A stretch of DNA of 64,000 nt from Ulota crispa (taxonomy: Eukaryota > Streptophyta > Bryopsida > Orthotrichales > Orthotrichaceae): contig OY987246.1 in assembly GCA_963920765.1 (NCBI GenBank), forward strand, positions 4,156,501-4,220,500, in the 5' to 3' direction. The position numbers and the translations under genes are program-made. The notes beneath the pieces are model-generated. The model saw only the letters and a list, made by a program, of their open reading frames with translations. It ran no database searches and was not told the DNA's origin. Positions 1-12,607 of the stretch are shown here, piece after piece. Every line of letters begins with the position of its first letter. The stretch's first letter is position 1.

Positions 1-1
1 C

Positions 2-2743
2 AGTCAGAAGCCAGATTTATACGCCAAGCTCGCCGAAGGGCAAGAACCAAAGGTACTGAAATCTACTCTTGAAATGACACATACCTTAATGAGCATGTTT
101 TAGGGTTAACGGTTGAGTCAAATGTTTAGGGTTTAAGTCTCAGCGTTTTAGAGTTTAGGGATTAGGGTTTGTCTGTCTGCATATCTAAGCTATTTCTGTT
201 CTGATGTGAGTAACTTACCTTTTACTTTGGTTTTGGTGTTCAGGTGATGATGATCACGTGTGCAGACTCGCGGGTGTGCCCTACCATGCTGCATGGACTG
301 GAGGCTGGTGAAGCTTTCATAGTCCGGAATGTTGCGAATTTGGTCCCCCCTTGTGAAGGCTCGGTATGTGAATTTATGCTTCCAACCTGTGGTTATCTTA
401 ATCTCATTGACGCTATTCATGTGAAGCCTTACCTTAATCAGAAAAACTTTCCATTTTGACTCACATTGAACAAGGATTCATGGTTTGAAGATTTTCCACT
501 TTTCTAGTGATCATTTTATGAAAGGTCTCATTTGAGATCTGGCTAAATTCACATCACCTCATTTTGGCTCTTGAGTTGCATTCAGTTTTGAAGTAGTTGA
601 TCGTCCATGTGTCAAATAGTTATACCCTTGTTAAGAATCAAAGACTCGAAGTTTTTGTTAGCATGTTATTTTTCATCTTGGAGTTCATACGGCATTTTGA
701 AATACCATTGTTTTGAAGGGTTGTGCAATAGTGGATATAAGGATCTAAGCAAATGACTTGTTTATCCCAAAAGAAATCCAGACAAAAGAAAGTCCTTATA
801 TGAGTTATTATAAAAACATTACGTTCAATTTGGGCGTCTTGGTCCCTTAAGGGTTAATGTCCATTTCTGAAGATGAGTAATATTGGGTGTTCAGGGTGAG
901 CATCACGGCACAAGCGCTGCTATAGAGTTTGCAGTGACAGGTCTCCAGGTACGTGCAAAAGCAGAGCAACTACCCAATTTTCACTATGTCTTTTACTGTA
1001 TTTTTTAAAGCTTTGCACGTTCTTTTTTTTTAGTGAGCTGATTTATTTACTTTTCTAACATTCTTTAGCATTTGTGAGAATTCACCCTTCTCAGCTGCAA
1101 AGTCACTTAAAAGTCTGCCATTCATTGTAGAGGACATACATAATGCTCTGGCTAGTTCGTCTTCTTCTTCCTGTAGCTTTTGGTTGGTGCCTCCAACCTT
1201 AAATGAACTCAAGATTGAACACAAAAGAATTTGAATTCCTTCTCAAATTGTGTTGAAGTAACTCCTAATGAATGATTTCTATTTGTTTCTGCAATCTTTT
1301 ATATGGTTGGCTTTTTGCAGGTGGAACGTATTGTAGTTATGGGGCATAGCAGCTGTGGAGGTATCAAAGCGCTTATGAGCCGAGACACTTATTCAGGGTA
1401 CACTCTAACCTCTTTAAATTCACTGCTTGGATAACACATTCCATAGCTTGAATGCGTGATATGGTGTGCTACAATCAATGATAGTATGCCAAGTGTGCAA
1501 CATGTTTTAAAGTTTTATTTTACCAAGGGTAAGATTTAAGAGACTTTGAGTGTATATTTTGTGAATCCTATGATTTCTTCCCAAACCTTGTCTTGAGTTT
1601 TGGTTCCTACAAACTTCAAAACTCCAGTCCTTCAAAATTGTTGTTTTGTTATTCTTGCAGTGACTTTGTTGGAAGTTGGATTAAAATTGGAGATCCTGCC
1701 AAAAAGAAGACTCTGTCTGTAATGTCAGGGAAGTCGTTCAAAGACCAGTGTAGTTTTTGCGAGCAGGTACGTCATAAGCTTTGGGTTTATATTCAAATGT
1801 CAACAAAGCTTCTATGTTATTTTGATCTATCGTAAAACTTGTTTTACATGCCTCTATTATCCTATGAATATTCATATGCCAGGAAAGTCAAGGTACAATT
1901 GGTCTGTATTTTTAGTTAATGTTATCCATGTCTTAACGTAGTATCAAAAATAGCAAATCATACGAATTGTGTTCGTTAAATTATGTACCTTGGTATCACG
2001 GTCAAGAAGCAACTCAAGCAACTACTTGCTAGTCTAATAACACTGATCTATTTGTCATATATATACATTAGCGCAGATTTCAAAATATTTACCGTATTGT
2101 AGTGCTTTGCGCATATGTAACCACTTTGTAATCTACAATCGTCAGGTTAACTTGTGACAAATCTATAACCTGACAAACCAAAAACTTGAATTGCTTGGCA
2201 AATTTGTAACCTGTTCTAGTTTTGCAGTGTCTCTAATATTGCACCTTTACTAATCGGAGAAAAGGGGTGAAGAAAATCAACATAAGTGTTCCAAAGATTT
2301 AAGTAACGGCCTTCATTAATACGTACACTAATTCATGGATTTTATAGTGGTATTATATGCTTCTGACATACGATTTCTCATTATTCTTTTCTCACGTGTT
2401 TATAGTACTATTATATGCTTAAAACGTGGTTTTCCCTACTATTTTTCTCACGTGTTTATAGTCGTATTATATGCTTCAAACTTGGGGTTTTGTGATATTT
2501 TTTTCAGAGTTGGTAGAGCTTATTGAAATGGGGATGGTTTTTTTTTTGTTTATTAATTACAAGGACTGGTGGGGAATGCAGGAAGCAGTGAACGTGTCAT
2601 TGGCTAATTTGCTGACGTTTCCCTTCATAGAGGAGCGTGTCAGGAGTGGCAAGTTAAATATTTATGGGATGCATTATGATTTCGTTGAAGGGCAGCTGAC
2701 AAGCTGGGAAATTGAGCGTGAGGAGGCTGCTGTCCCTGCCTAG
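2..2743 (+). CDS. beta-carbonic anhydrase, 3' part (5' end outside window)
   Basis: Zinc enzyme that interconverts CO2 and bicarbonate. Six exons read in one frame with GT-AG junctions: 2-52, 244-363, 895-948, 1321-1397, 1661-1766 and 2582-2743 (stop TAG), giving 189 visible residues. The family signatures are intact: CADSRV (zinc Cys23, Asp25, Arg27), RNVANLVPP, and GHSSCGG with the other zinc ligands His84 and Cys87. The C-terminal block [15 protein letters not shown]...[11 protein letters not shown] is also typical. Only the N-terminus is missing, so targeting (chloroplast, mitochondrion or cytosol) cannot be judged. The stretch [18 protein letters not shown] looks more like proteobacterial beta-CAs than like angiosperm BCA1-4; that is from memory of the family. 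No stop or frameshift is seen, so the gene looks functional. Intron 5 (about 815 nt) holds a small minisatellite. Confidence 0.93.
2338..2490 (+). repeat. minisatellite in carbonic anhydrase intron 5
   Basis: Three diverged units of about 60-70 nt, each with TTTATAGT followed by a TATTATATGCTT core; two also share TTTTCTCACGTG. They lie just upstream of the last exon. Confidence 0.7.
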
Positions 2744-3261
2744 TAGTAACAGCGAATATTTATAATTCCTAAAGTTTGGAGGTATTTTTGCACTCTTCCC
2801 CTTTTTTAGGCAAGGCTGAAGTTCAGGTGCACTTCTCCACGTCACTTTAGGAGCAACGTTCTATTGGGATTATTCCGCAAAAGTGCCCAGTTTAAAACTA
2901 TTTCTGGTTGAGTTGTGAGGATCTGCATCTTGCCATTTGCATGTATTTCAAGAATATCAGTATTAATGATTACAGACATATTTGCCTTTCATACAATATG
3001 CTTTGCTTGTGGTAAATGATAGGCTTGTGGAAATCATGTCTTTCTGTACATTTACTTTATTGAAGGGTTTCAAGCTTTGAGATTTTTGTGTTTGTATTGC
3101 ATATAACAAATCCTTACATCACACCATGTAATGTATGTAATATAAGCTGTATAAGTTATATGATTTGTTTGAGCAAAGTCTTCTTTTGCTCATTTTATTT
3201 GTCTAAGTCAACTACTTGAACCCAATTGTGTATTGTGCTTATCATGTCATTGGTGTGCATG
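2744..3261 (+). other. carbonic anhydrase 3' UTR and flank
   Basis: AT-rich sequence after the stop. No further ORF or repeat was recognised. The 3' UTR presumably ends within the first few hundred bases. Confidence 0.5.
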
Positions 3262-3265
3262 TTAA

Positions 3266-3996
3266 CCCATAAGCGCCAGCAGTGCCATTCCGTGGCGCTT
3301 GAACAAATGTTCAATGAACTGAAAAGATTTTGAAAAAGATTTTTTCATCTGTATGTTGTTGGTGGTTTATCATGTTGGGTTATGAGGAGTAGTTAATTGA
3401 ATTTTTAGTTTTGCTAGTGTTTCTCTTTATGTAAATGAGAATTTATTAAAAAAAACAGATCACAAAATATTATATTTTAGTGTATTTGGGAAGTTGTTAT
3501 TCCTTGCTCTAAATCTGAAATTTCTCCACAAAAATGATATTTTTTGAGTTTGAGCCCAACTAACAAAATGAAGGCCATCTAATCTACTTTCTACTCCAAT
3601 TTGAGTTTTGGAAAATTTCCTAATATTGAATATTTTATCGCAATCTAAACTTTAAATATATTTTCAATGTCTATCATTTTCTAATTATAGAATGACATGG
3701 AAATTTGGTTTAGACCATGATGTTTGTCATTGCAATATACACGCATGGTGAAATTTTCAGATTTTTTGAAATAATTTTCTATTTGATGTGATTTTCCTTT
3801 TTCTCTTCAAAAATTTCAAAAAAAAACAATTTGTACAAATTAAATCTATTTTTTTTGTGAAGTAAAGAAGGAATGTTGATTCATTTTTGAAAAATAAATT
3901 TAATTTTTTTGTTCAAATCTAATTGCCAAATGACAACAAATTAAGTGATAGGCATTGAAACTTAAAAACAGTGGTCATAGGTCCGCCATTTAGGGG
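3266..3996. mobile_element. TTAA-flanked MITE (family E), 731 bp
   Basis: Bounded by TTAA at 3262-3265 and 3997-4000. The ends CCCATAAGCGCC and (inverted) CCCCTAAATGGCG match imperfectly, as in the other family E copies. No coding capacity. Confidence 0.55.
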
Positions 3997-4261
3997 TTAA
4001 CTAGGGGAGAGTAATTGTTGTCTCCCTCAACCACATGGTGTTACTCTAATCTCTAGAAATCCAAACTATTTTAATCTAAGGAAGGGGTGTCAACTTCAGA
4101 ACGTGGTTGATACCAGGGTTGACAAAGTGTTATGCTCAAAAAACTTTAAACCAAATAAGTGACTTTAGAAATTTGGCATGTCAAAGTTGAAATCCCTTAT
4201 TAGGAGAAAATATTTGTTAATTTCTTTGCTTTTGTAAATGGGTATGTACAATACTACTTAA

Positions 4262-4896
4262 CTCCTAAATGCCTGTGGCATCAAATTTTGGTGTTAGCAA
4301 TATTTTGAAGCTCAACAAACTTGACTAAGTTGTTATTTTTAGTAGTTTGTATTTTGTATTTATTCTTTGTGAATAGTTGAGTTTTAGGATCAAAAATCTG
4401 ATTTTGAAAATGATTGATTATGAGTTCTCTAATCAAGTTTTTGTGCAAGGGTCTTGACTTTCTCTTGTGTTGAGAGCTCTTGGAAATGAGCCTCAAATAC
4501 ACTAGGCCTTGGAGAAAAAGTTACACTAAAAATTCATTTGAAAAAATTGTAGAAGAGATTTTGAAAAGCTATAAAGTGATTGGGGTTATGTATGTTATTT
4601 CCTTTAACCTTATATTTTTTTGGTGACCACCATTTAGATCCAACATGTGAAAAGAGGATTCAAAGGCTTCAAGTCATTTTTGTAGTTTTAACACCCTCAT
4701 GATCAAACATTATAATCTTTCAATCCATAAGTGACATTGTTGTGTTTTCTCTTCCTATGTGGCCTCTAACATATCTAGTTTGAATTTGTACAATTACATT
4801 TCAAAAGAATTTGATGCAACTTATTAAAATGATGCCTTTTTGTTCAGTTTGAAGCAAATTCCTAGAAGCTCAGAAAAGGCCTCACACATTTAGGGG
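4262..4896. mobile_element. TTAA-flanked MITE (family E), 635 bp
   Basis: TTAA at 4258-4261 and 4897-4900. Terminal inverted repeats are CTCCTAAATGCCTGTGGC and CCCCTAAATGTGTGAGGC. The interior is AT-rich and non-coding. Confidence 0.65.
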
Positions 4897-4900
4897 TTAA

Positions 4901-5817
4901 GTAATAAACTAATGATCTACAAGGAATTTAATGTGACTTATGGTTTGCCCAAATTTTGTAAAATAGATATTTCTTTATGATAATCAGAATTTGCTATAGG
5001 ACTCATAGAGTAACTAACTTTGTACCTCTAAACATGATATTATGGATGTTTCCTACATATCTATGCAATCAAATCTCAAAAATTCATTACCATTGTTTTT
5101 TAATCAATTTTTTTGTAAAACCATGGTAATTTTACAAAACAATTCACCAAAAATTGGGTTTTGGTTTTTTTAAGTTGATTTTTTGAATGCTTGGTTGGGA
5201 TTGCTAGTAAGAATTAAAAATCAATGATGCAAAATAAAAATAAAAATTGTGTTCTATTATACTAGTATAAGCACCCATCGGTCCAACAAGCCCAATTGTG
5301 CAAAATCTTTCCATTGTAAGAAAATAATTCTTACTTTTTATTTGCACACTCCAATATCAAACTTTACTCAAAACATTTGTCTTTGTTTACAAAACATTCC
5401 CTTGCAATAAAGCATTTTTTGTTTTATACCCATAGAGTTTTTTACCCAAATAATAAAGGGAAAATCACTATTTTCTCACACAAAAAAATATTTTTATTTT
5501 TTACCTTTGCAAATTTTTTACCCATGTAATAATAATTCATGCAATTATTTTAGTTTTAGGCCCATGCAATTTTGTTACATTATTTACTCAGGCATTCTTT
5601 TACGCATAATTATTTTTCTCATGCAAGATTTCACTTACACAAAATTTTAACCCAAGAATCTTTTTACCCATGCTGGTTTATTTATACACGCAATAAGAAT
5701 ACCGTGGTAAAAGCACCGCCAAAAGGGAAAACTGAAGTCTGTTACATATGTAGATGCTATTATATGCCAAATTCTATGGATGAAAAAGAGGGTGGCAACA
5801 ATTTTTGTCGGTATAGT
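4901..5817. other. AT-rich intergenic DNA with a family D fragment
   Basis: Positions about 5030-5190 match the arm of the family D inverted-repeat element (compare 28690-28890). The rest is low-complexity AT-rich DNA with no gene. Confidence 0.5.
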
Positions 5818-6066
5818 TGGGTACAAGCAGCTTACAAACTGCCAATTTCAGCCCTCTCAATTCTTTGGGTGAAATCTAGAGTAAAATTAGTATATTTTTA
5901 TCAAAAAATTATCATTGCATCCTAATGCAATCGTGACCAAGCATACCAAAACTCAATTTCAAAAGAGCAAAAGTTCATTTGTGGTGAATTTTTAAAGTGA
6001 AATTTCATGGTTTTACAAGGTATTTTATTAGAAACAAGTGATGATGATTTTTTAACAATTGATTAA

Positions 6067-6290
6067 CCCCTGAATGTCATGAAGGGCCTTTGCAGCCACA
6101 TGTATGGCCGTATATACAGATGTATTTGAGTTGCTCTAAGGGCTTTCCAATTTTTTTTATGCTCCCACCATCATACAACCCTTCAATATGTATGATTGTA
6201 ACACTTAATTTCCAACTGATTCAAACTTTTGAATATTGGTTGTGACCGTATTTGGTACCGTAGCTCTAGAGCCCAAGGGCCCTTCAGGGG
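6067..6290. mobile_element. TTAA-flanked MITE (family E), 224 bp, with empty site in the window
   Basis: TTAA at 6063-6066 and 6291-6294. The ends CCCCTGAATGTC and (inverted) CCCCTGAAGGGC match. It interrupts the left family D arm. The right arm carries the uninterrupted site with a single TTAA (14005-14008), which fixes the boundaries and the TTAA duplication. Confidence 0.88.
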
Positions 6291-6429
6291 TTAAGGAGAT
6301 ATGTAAAGAACATCCATATGCACATCCTCTGTTCAACAAGCATATACAAAGAAGTTTCACAATTCTTTCTATAAAGATTTTAATGTTGAAGGGACTATGC
6401 TCTAAATTTTGTAAAAATTGATATTTTTT

Positions 6430-7560
6430 ATTACAATCAGATTTTTTAATTTACCCCTCACATGGTACCTAATTTTGTACATTTGAGCATGATGGTACAA
6501 TTGCTTTGCCAAAATCTGTTTAGCTTATATAAAAACATCTATTGCACAAAATTTGGGCATTGTCCCTCCAACATTAAAATCTCTATAGAAAGGATTGTAA
6601 AACTTTTTTGTATATGCTTGTTGGAGGGAGGATGTGCAATCGGGTGGATAACTCTTTGTATGTTACGTACCCCTTGTGCGACAATGAGGTATTTTTTTAG
6701 GGTTATTTATTTCCAAAGCAGAAATAAAAGGACCTTGATAATTATATAATTTGGCAAATTGACTTATATTAGGGCACTCTCATTTTATTTTTTTTATAAG
6801 GAAAAAACGTTAAATTGTCAAGCAAAGACAACAAAAGGTTTTGAGTAAGAGGTACAAAAAAAGGATATGAATATTTGATGGTTAGAATTTATTAGTGTAA
6901 GGAAATTAATTAAATATTTTACACCCAATTTTTTTGTTATGACATTTTGATTGGTACCTAGGTTGGTTGGTGCCCGAACTATTGTTAGATTTTAAACTTT
7001 TTTTAGATTTTTCTTTTTCTTTTTGGACCCTAGTTAGTTAGAGCACCATTGTTTACACAAAATTTTATCTTTATTTCACTCTCTATTTACTTGGTTAAAC
7101 ATTTTTGTTGGGCTTAAATTTATATTTGGATACCTATTTTTTGCAATGATATAGGCTATGACAGTTATATTGGTTTTGAATTTTGAGTTTTTTTTACTTA
7201 ATATTATTTTTGTTAAATCGCTTTTGCTTTGACTTTTTATCCAATACAACGTGGGCCCTTGAATACCTAGTTGCATGTACAAACCCATACTAGATACAAT
7301 CTTGTGCATATGACAACTCCAAATCTTTTGCTCATATATTAATTGTAAAAAAATAAATGCCTTTGATTTTTCATGTACCTATATTATTTATATTTAATTT
7401 AAGACTTTGAAAATTCTCTTCTTTATTTGTGACTTTGTTATAATTTTTATCTCAAATGAATAAAATCCTTGACATATTATGCCGCACAACATTTCTAAAA
7501 TGTGCTAAGTGATTCACCCAAGAATCTCATTGTTCATATATTTTATATTATTTATATGCA
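6430..7560. repeat. dispersed repeat family F, copy 1
   Basis: About 900 nt (6640-7560) align in direct orientation with 10640-11510, for example at the blocks around AGGGCACTCT and AAGGTTTTGAGTAAGA. Very AT-rich; function unknown. Confidence 0.6.
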
Positions 7561-9147
7561 CATTATTTAGGTAAAATGTGGCTATAAAGCTTATAACATG
7601 TTTTTCAAATTTCTTTCATAAAAATTTAAGGCTAAAGAAATAAAATTCATATTATAGTAGGCTTCTACACTTCTATAGCTGCTGCCTTCTTTAGATTTAG
7701 TAGTCGTTGCCCAAGCTCAGTCTCCAAAATCAAACCATAATTCCTCTCCAGAATTGAACCCCAAATCCTCTCCAAAATCTGGTGATAGGAAAACTTACAA
7801 AAACAAGATGGTGTTTTGCAATACTAAAGTGGAAGGGCTGCAAGTGGTTAACACTCCTCATAATTGACCACTTCAACACCTCACCGACGGCAACGGCTAT
7901 AGACTGGGCGTTGGACTTTATCAAAACCAACTTTTGAAACGATACCTCCTTCTTTTGCTTTGCCAACTCCTTCTTGAAGTGCGTCCCCTCGTCTTCAAGA
8001 GCGTATTAATAGAATACTTATCTCAACACTACTCCTCACTTGACACATGATTGCATAGAGTCCTAGATAACAATTTTTTATATGATAGTTCCCGTAAGCT
8101 TGTAAGCTGCCTTGATGGAAGCCCTCATTTCTAAAGTCAGACTTATCATTTTCAAAATGGTTCTTAGACATATTTGCTAAAAAAAAACAACATAAAACCG
8201 CATTGTTCCATTCTCCAATTTTTGATCCGTAACTACTTGAACATTTTTGAATTTTCAAATCGTTGTATGTGTACTGTACTTGTAGCTTGAAACAAAATTC
8301 ATTTGAACTAGAATTAGAAATACACGGGGCATAGTCATCAACACGCAATTAAAAATAGAAAAAAATAAAAGACATTGATACCGGAGAGTGAAGAGCTGCT
8401 TAGCTTGCCGCAAACGAGGGCAACCGCGATGGAGGTGCAAGGTCCACGGCGACAAAGAGGGAGCGATGAGAGTGAAATTTTCCCTTTTGAATTGCTGCTA
8501 GGGCTCCAATACCCGGATGCAATTAGACATATCAATCCACATGAGGCTCCCAACTAATACATACTTCTAAACTATTTACCAACCATTTAACCTAAGCAAT
8601 CAACTGCACTAATCTTAGGATTTTTTTAAACTCAATTTAAAAGTACTCCGTTGCATAGAAGGCAATTGATATTGATGTGATTAAGTTTGCTACAAAATAT
8701 GTTATAGAAAATGCTATGACACTAATATTCAAACTTATCCCTTTCATTCCCAAATTTGCCATTATTAATCCCTAAGCATCCTGGCAATGAATAATGGAAT
8801 AAGTGCTTCTAAAGCAAACAAGACTTTAAAAGTGTAGCAAGCATTACAAACCTACAACATCAACACAAAGCGCATCTCAAAAGATTTCAAGTAAAACGTT
8901 GGATAAACAAAATGAAAGCCTTGTTGTCTTAAAATCAATTTGAAACACTTTTCTAAGATGAGAGGGACTTACCAAAGAGTGAAGCCGCTCAGCTTGGGCA
9001 ACCACAACGAGGTCCACGGCGACAAAGAGGGAGCAACAAGGGTGAACAATACCCTTAAAAATATCTAAACCCTAAACCGATACCCAAATGCACTGAGGGT
9101 CTTGAGCCCAGTCAACATTGAACTTTCAAAATAGACCAATTGTCTTT

Positions 9148-9567
9148 GGGAGCGACTAGGTGGACACCCCAATTGCTACACGAACACCCCCATAACCAAA
9201 TTTATTAAATTTGAGTTTATTTTTACGATGAAATCAAATCAAAGCAATACTTTGGCGTACATCTGCATCTACAAGCATTGCAAAGACACAACAAATTTGC
9301 TTCATTTGTGACATTGTTAGGAGTTAAACCAGTTGCTCCTTTCATTTACCGATTCGACTCTTGATTGTGTCACAAATGAGATAGATTTGTTGTATGTCCG
9401 CAACGCTTGTAAACATAGATGTACACTAAAGTATTGCTTTGATTTTATTTCATATTTCAGAGTAATAGTAATCTCAAATTTAATAGGTTCAGCTATGGGG
9501 GGTGTCCACGTAGCAACTAAGAGGGTGTCCACGTAGCAACTAAGGGGGTGTCCGCTTAGTTGCTCCC
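9148..9567. mobile_element. foldback MITE, family G, 8-bp target duplication
   Basis: The element runs from GGGAGCGACTAGG to the inverse ...TTGCTCCC and is flanked by perfect 8-bp copies of TTGTCTTT (9140-9147, 9568-9575). The arms are long inverted repeats of about 190 nt. An 8-bp duplication fits hAT-type insertion. The same insertion is at 45145-45542, so it predates the spread of the host repeat. Confidence 0.85.
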
Positions 9568-10245
9568 TTGTCTTTTTAGGTTGTTAATGTCTAAGTCAAT
9601 CTCATATGCCTTATGTTTTGTTGTCTCATGAGCTTCTTATCAAAACATAATTGAAATCAAATTTATGTGTTATTTTTTTATTCATCATAATTCTTTTTGG
9701 AAATGCTTAAAAATTTCACTTTATCCAACCATTAATGATTGAGAAAACTTCAATGAGAAAGCTTCAAGCTAAATTGTGGAAAATGTTAATTTAAAGAAGT
9801 AACTAACCATTTACGTAAATCAGTGGAACACATAATATTTTAGAAGAAGTAAAACTCCGAATTATTATTTCTTAAAGGAGGGCTTACCATCTTTTGACTT
9901 ATGGATTTAGGAAATGATTTCTAAATACCCTATGAATAATCAGTTAGAGAGAAGTTAGGTTCATTATTATTTCAATTGAAAATAGTCAAACAAGAAAAAG
10001 GTTTAGAACATCCTTTTAGATACATTGTTTCAAATTACGTGACTGAAGATAATTTTTAAATACTTCATTTTGTCCATTGTTCATGTCTATTGTTTTGAAT
10101 TTTAATGAATTACTACTCCTTATTTTAGATACATCATATGAGATTATTTAAACAGTGTAAAAGATGGATGTAATCATCTTCTCATGGAGCCTTTTAAATA
10201 AGTTAAACAATAGCAAGATTTATGATTCTACTTAATTTAAGACAA

Positions 10246-10372
10246 AACACCATATTTGTTAATTTGGGAAAAACAGATGTCCCACTCTGTACTCCACCTT
10301 AAACCCAAAATGTTACCTTAAACTAGATTCAAAGGTATCAAATTCAATATGAGCCACTAAGATTTTTTCCCT
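10246..10372. mobile_element. family I MITE, truncated
   Basis: Begins AACACCATATTTGTTAATTTG like the full copy at 46221-46489 but is cut at 10372, where the long repeat ends. Confidence 0.7.
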
Positions 10373-10584
10373 ATTGGTTTGATGAATCCATTTTTTGTTT
10401 AATTTCCACCAAAAAATAGAGTAGAGCACAATTTTAACCAAAGTAAAAAAATTAACATAGAGTAGAGTACAAGCTTGGACAAAAAAATTTGACAAAAGTA
10501 AAAGTGCAAAAGTTCTAAATAGTTTTTTTTAATATAAATCTCAACCTATGCTAAATGGATGCTAAATAGATTTTTCTATGTTAA

Positions 10585-12213
10585 CTCCTAAAGAACCATT
10601 GGCCATTTTGGGAACTCAGGTAGATCTCTTTTTGTATATTGAGTAACCCCATGCGGCAATGGGGTATTTTTTAAGGGGCTATTTACCCTCTAGACATAAG
10701 TAAAAAAACCCATAATTATATCATTTGGTAAAATGACATATTTAGGGCACTCTATAATTACTTATACAACATAGATAATTTTGTTTATTTCAAGTTTTTT
10801 TTTTTTATAATGACAAAAAATGAATTGTTAATCAAAGTAATAAAAGAAGGTTTTACATAAGATGTACAAAAAAAACATGGAAGTAACTAATGGTTGGACT
10901 TTAGTACTGTAGGAAATTAATTATCTTTTCTGCACCCTATTTTTGTTAAAATGTTTTGGTTAGTATTAAATTTTGCATTTTTTTTCACATCCTATTATTT
11001 TAGTTTGAACCCCAATTATGGCAACTTTGTTTACACAAAAATTTGGTATTTATTTCAAACTCCATTTTTTTTGTTAGACACTTCTTTTGGACTTAAATTT
11101 ATATTTACTTTTGACAACTCTTTTTTTGCTATGATGGCTATGAGCCAATGACACTTTGGTTGATTTTAAATTTTGAGTTGTTTTCACTTCTTATTATTTT
11201 TATGTCACATTTCCTTGGATTTTTCATTTAATATAACATAATGGCCCCTTGAAGACCTAGTTGCTTGTATAGATCCATACTAGATACAGTCTTGTGCATA
11301 GGATAACGTCAAATCTTGTGCCTCCATACAAGTTGTAAAATAAATTAATGTATTAGATTTGTAGAGTACCTATATTAAATATATTGGATTTAGTATTATG
11401 AATGTTTTCTTTTTTATTTGTAAGTCTGTTTTAAATTTTATTACAAATGAATAAAAAAAATATTATATTATATTGCATGTCAATTCTAAAATGCACTAAG
11501 TGATCCACCCGGATTTGGGGAACAAATGGGATTTTGGGCATGTACTTAGAACTATATTATTTAGTGTGATTTTTTGGAACTTTTATGGATGATGGGGAAC
11601 TCAAAGATTTATGTAGGCATCTAACTTTTTCTTCATTCTAACATTTATTGAAGAAGTTTAAAATGAATTTATGGAAAATGGGCGAGATTGGACAGCCCAA
11701 AAACTTTTTTAAAATTTGCATTTTTTAAAAATAAAAAATTTGAAATAGGTTCTTTAGACTTATACACATGTAGGGAGCTTTGAATCATTCAAGTTTGATT
11801 GATGAGGTGAAAGTTATGAGAAGTTTTTGTTTGCAAGTGCATGGAGTTCAGAGAGAAACCAGACCTACCTGCAAACAAAAACTTCTCATAACTTTCACCT
11901 CATCAATCAAAATTGAATGATTCAATGCTCCCTACATATGTATAAGTCTAAAGAACCTATTTCAAATTTTTGATTTTAAAAAAATGTAATTTTTAAAGAA
12001 GTTTTTGGGCTGTCCAATCTTGCCGATTTTCCATAAATTCATTTTAAACTTTTTCAATAAATGCCAAAATGAAGAAAAAATTAGATGCCTACGTAAATCT
12101 TTGAATTCCCCATCATCCATAAAAGTTCTAAAAAATCACACAAATTAGTTTAGATGTAAGTACATGCCCGAAATCCCATTTGTCCCCCAAATCCACCAAT
12201 GGTCATTTAGGAG
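10585..12213. mobile_element. TTAA-flanked element (family E), 1.63 kb, with large palindrome
   Basis: TTAA at 10581-10584 and 12214-12217. The ends are CTCCTAAAGAACCATTGG and (inverted) CTCCTAAATGACCATTGG. Inside lie a copy of repeat F (10640-11510) and a nearly perfect inverted repeat, 11511-11860 against 11865-12200, whose arms share the subterminal motif GGGCATGTACTTA with other family E members. No transposase was seen. Confidence 0.72.
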
Positions 12214-12482
12214 TTAAATGGATGCTAAATGGATTTTTTTTAACATAAAATTTAAGCCATGCTAAATGGGTTTTTTTTTAAATTTTATACTAGTTTTAAA
12301 CTACGCTAAATGGAGTTACCATTATTCATTTAGCTTAGTCAAATAGGTTTACCAACTAGTCTTATTATACAAAACTTGGGGAGGTCACTCTATGTATATT
12401 TTGAGTACCCTGCGCACCAAGGGTTTTTTTTTGGGGGGGGGAGCTATTTATCTCATAGGCAAGAATTAAAGGATCCCTATAA

Positions 12483-12580
12483 TTACTTATAATTGGCAAA
12501 ATGGCTTATTTGATGGGACTCTATTATTACTTATAATTGGCAAAATGGCTTATTTGATGGGACTCTATTATTACTTATGC
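12483..12580 (+). repeat. two tandem 52-bp units
   Basis: The unit TTACTTATAATTGGCAAAAT and the next 32 nt are repeated almost exactly twice. Confidence 0.8.
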
Positions 12581-12607
12581 TTTATTTTTGAATGTAATTT
12601 ATTTTAA

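Larger units (their letters stand above)
7741..10372. repeat. long dispersed repeat, copy 1
   Basis: Blocks 7741-7980 and 8527-10372 match 42986-43205 and 43675-46340 closely in the same orientation. Between the blocks the two copies differ. No ORF of note. Copy 1 ends abruptly at 10372, inside a family I MITE that is whole in copy 2. An internal GC-richer motif (GTCCACGGCGACAAAGAGGG) occurs near 8440 and 9015. Confidence 0.8.

Noticed and set aside
100-180. Interstitial telomere-like TTTAGGG repeats (also 42780-42830 and 43360-43460)
   Set aside because: Only degenerate, short runs; not an array.
8375-8557. Short open frame around the GACAAAGAGGG motif as a gene
   Set aside because: It lies in the dispersed-repeat zone beside two further versions of the same motif (about 9015 and 44715) that do not keep the frame.
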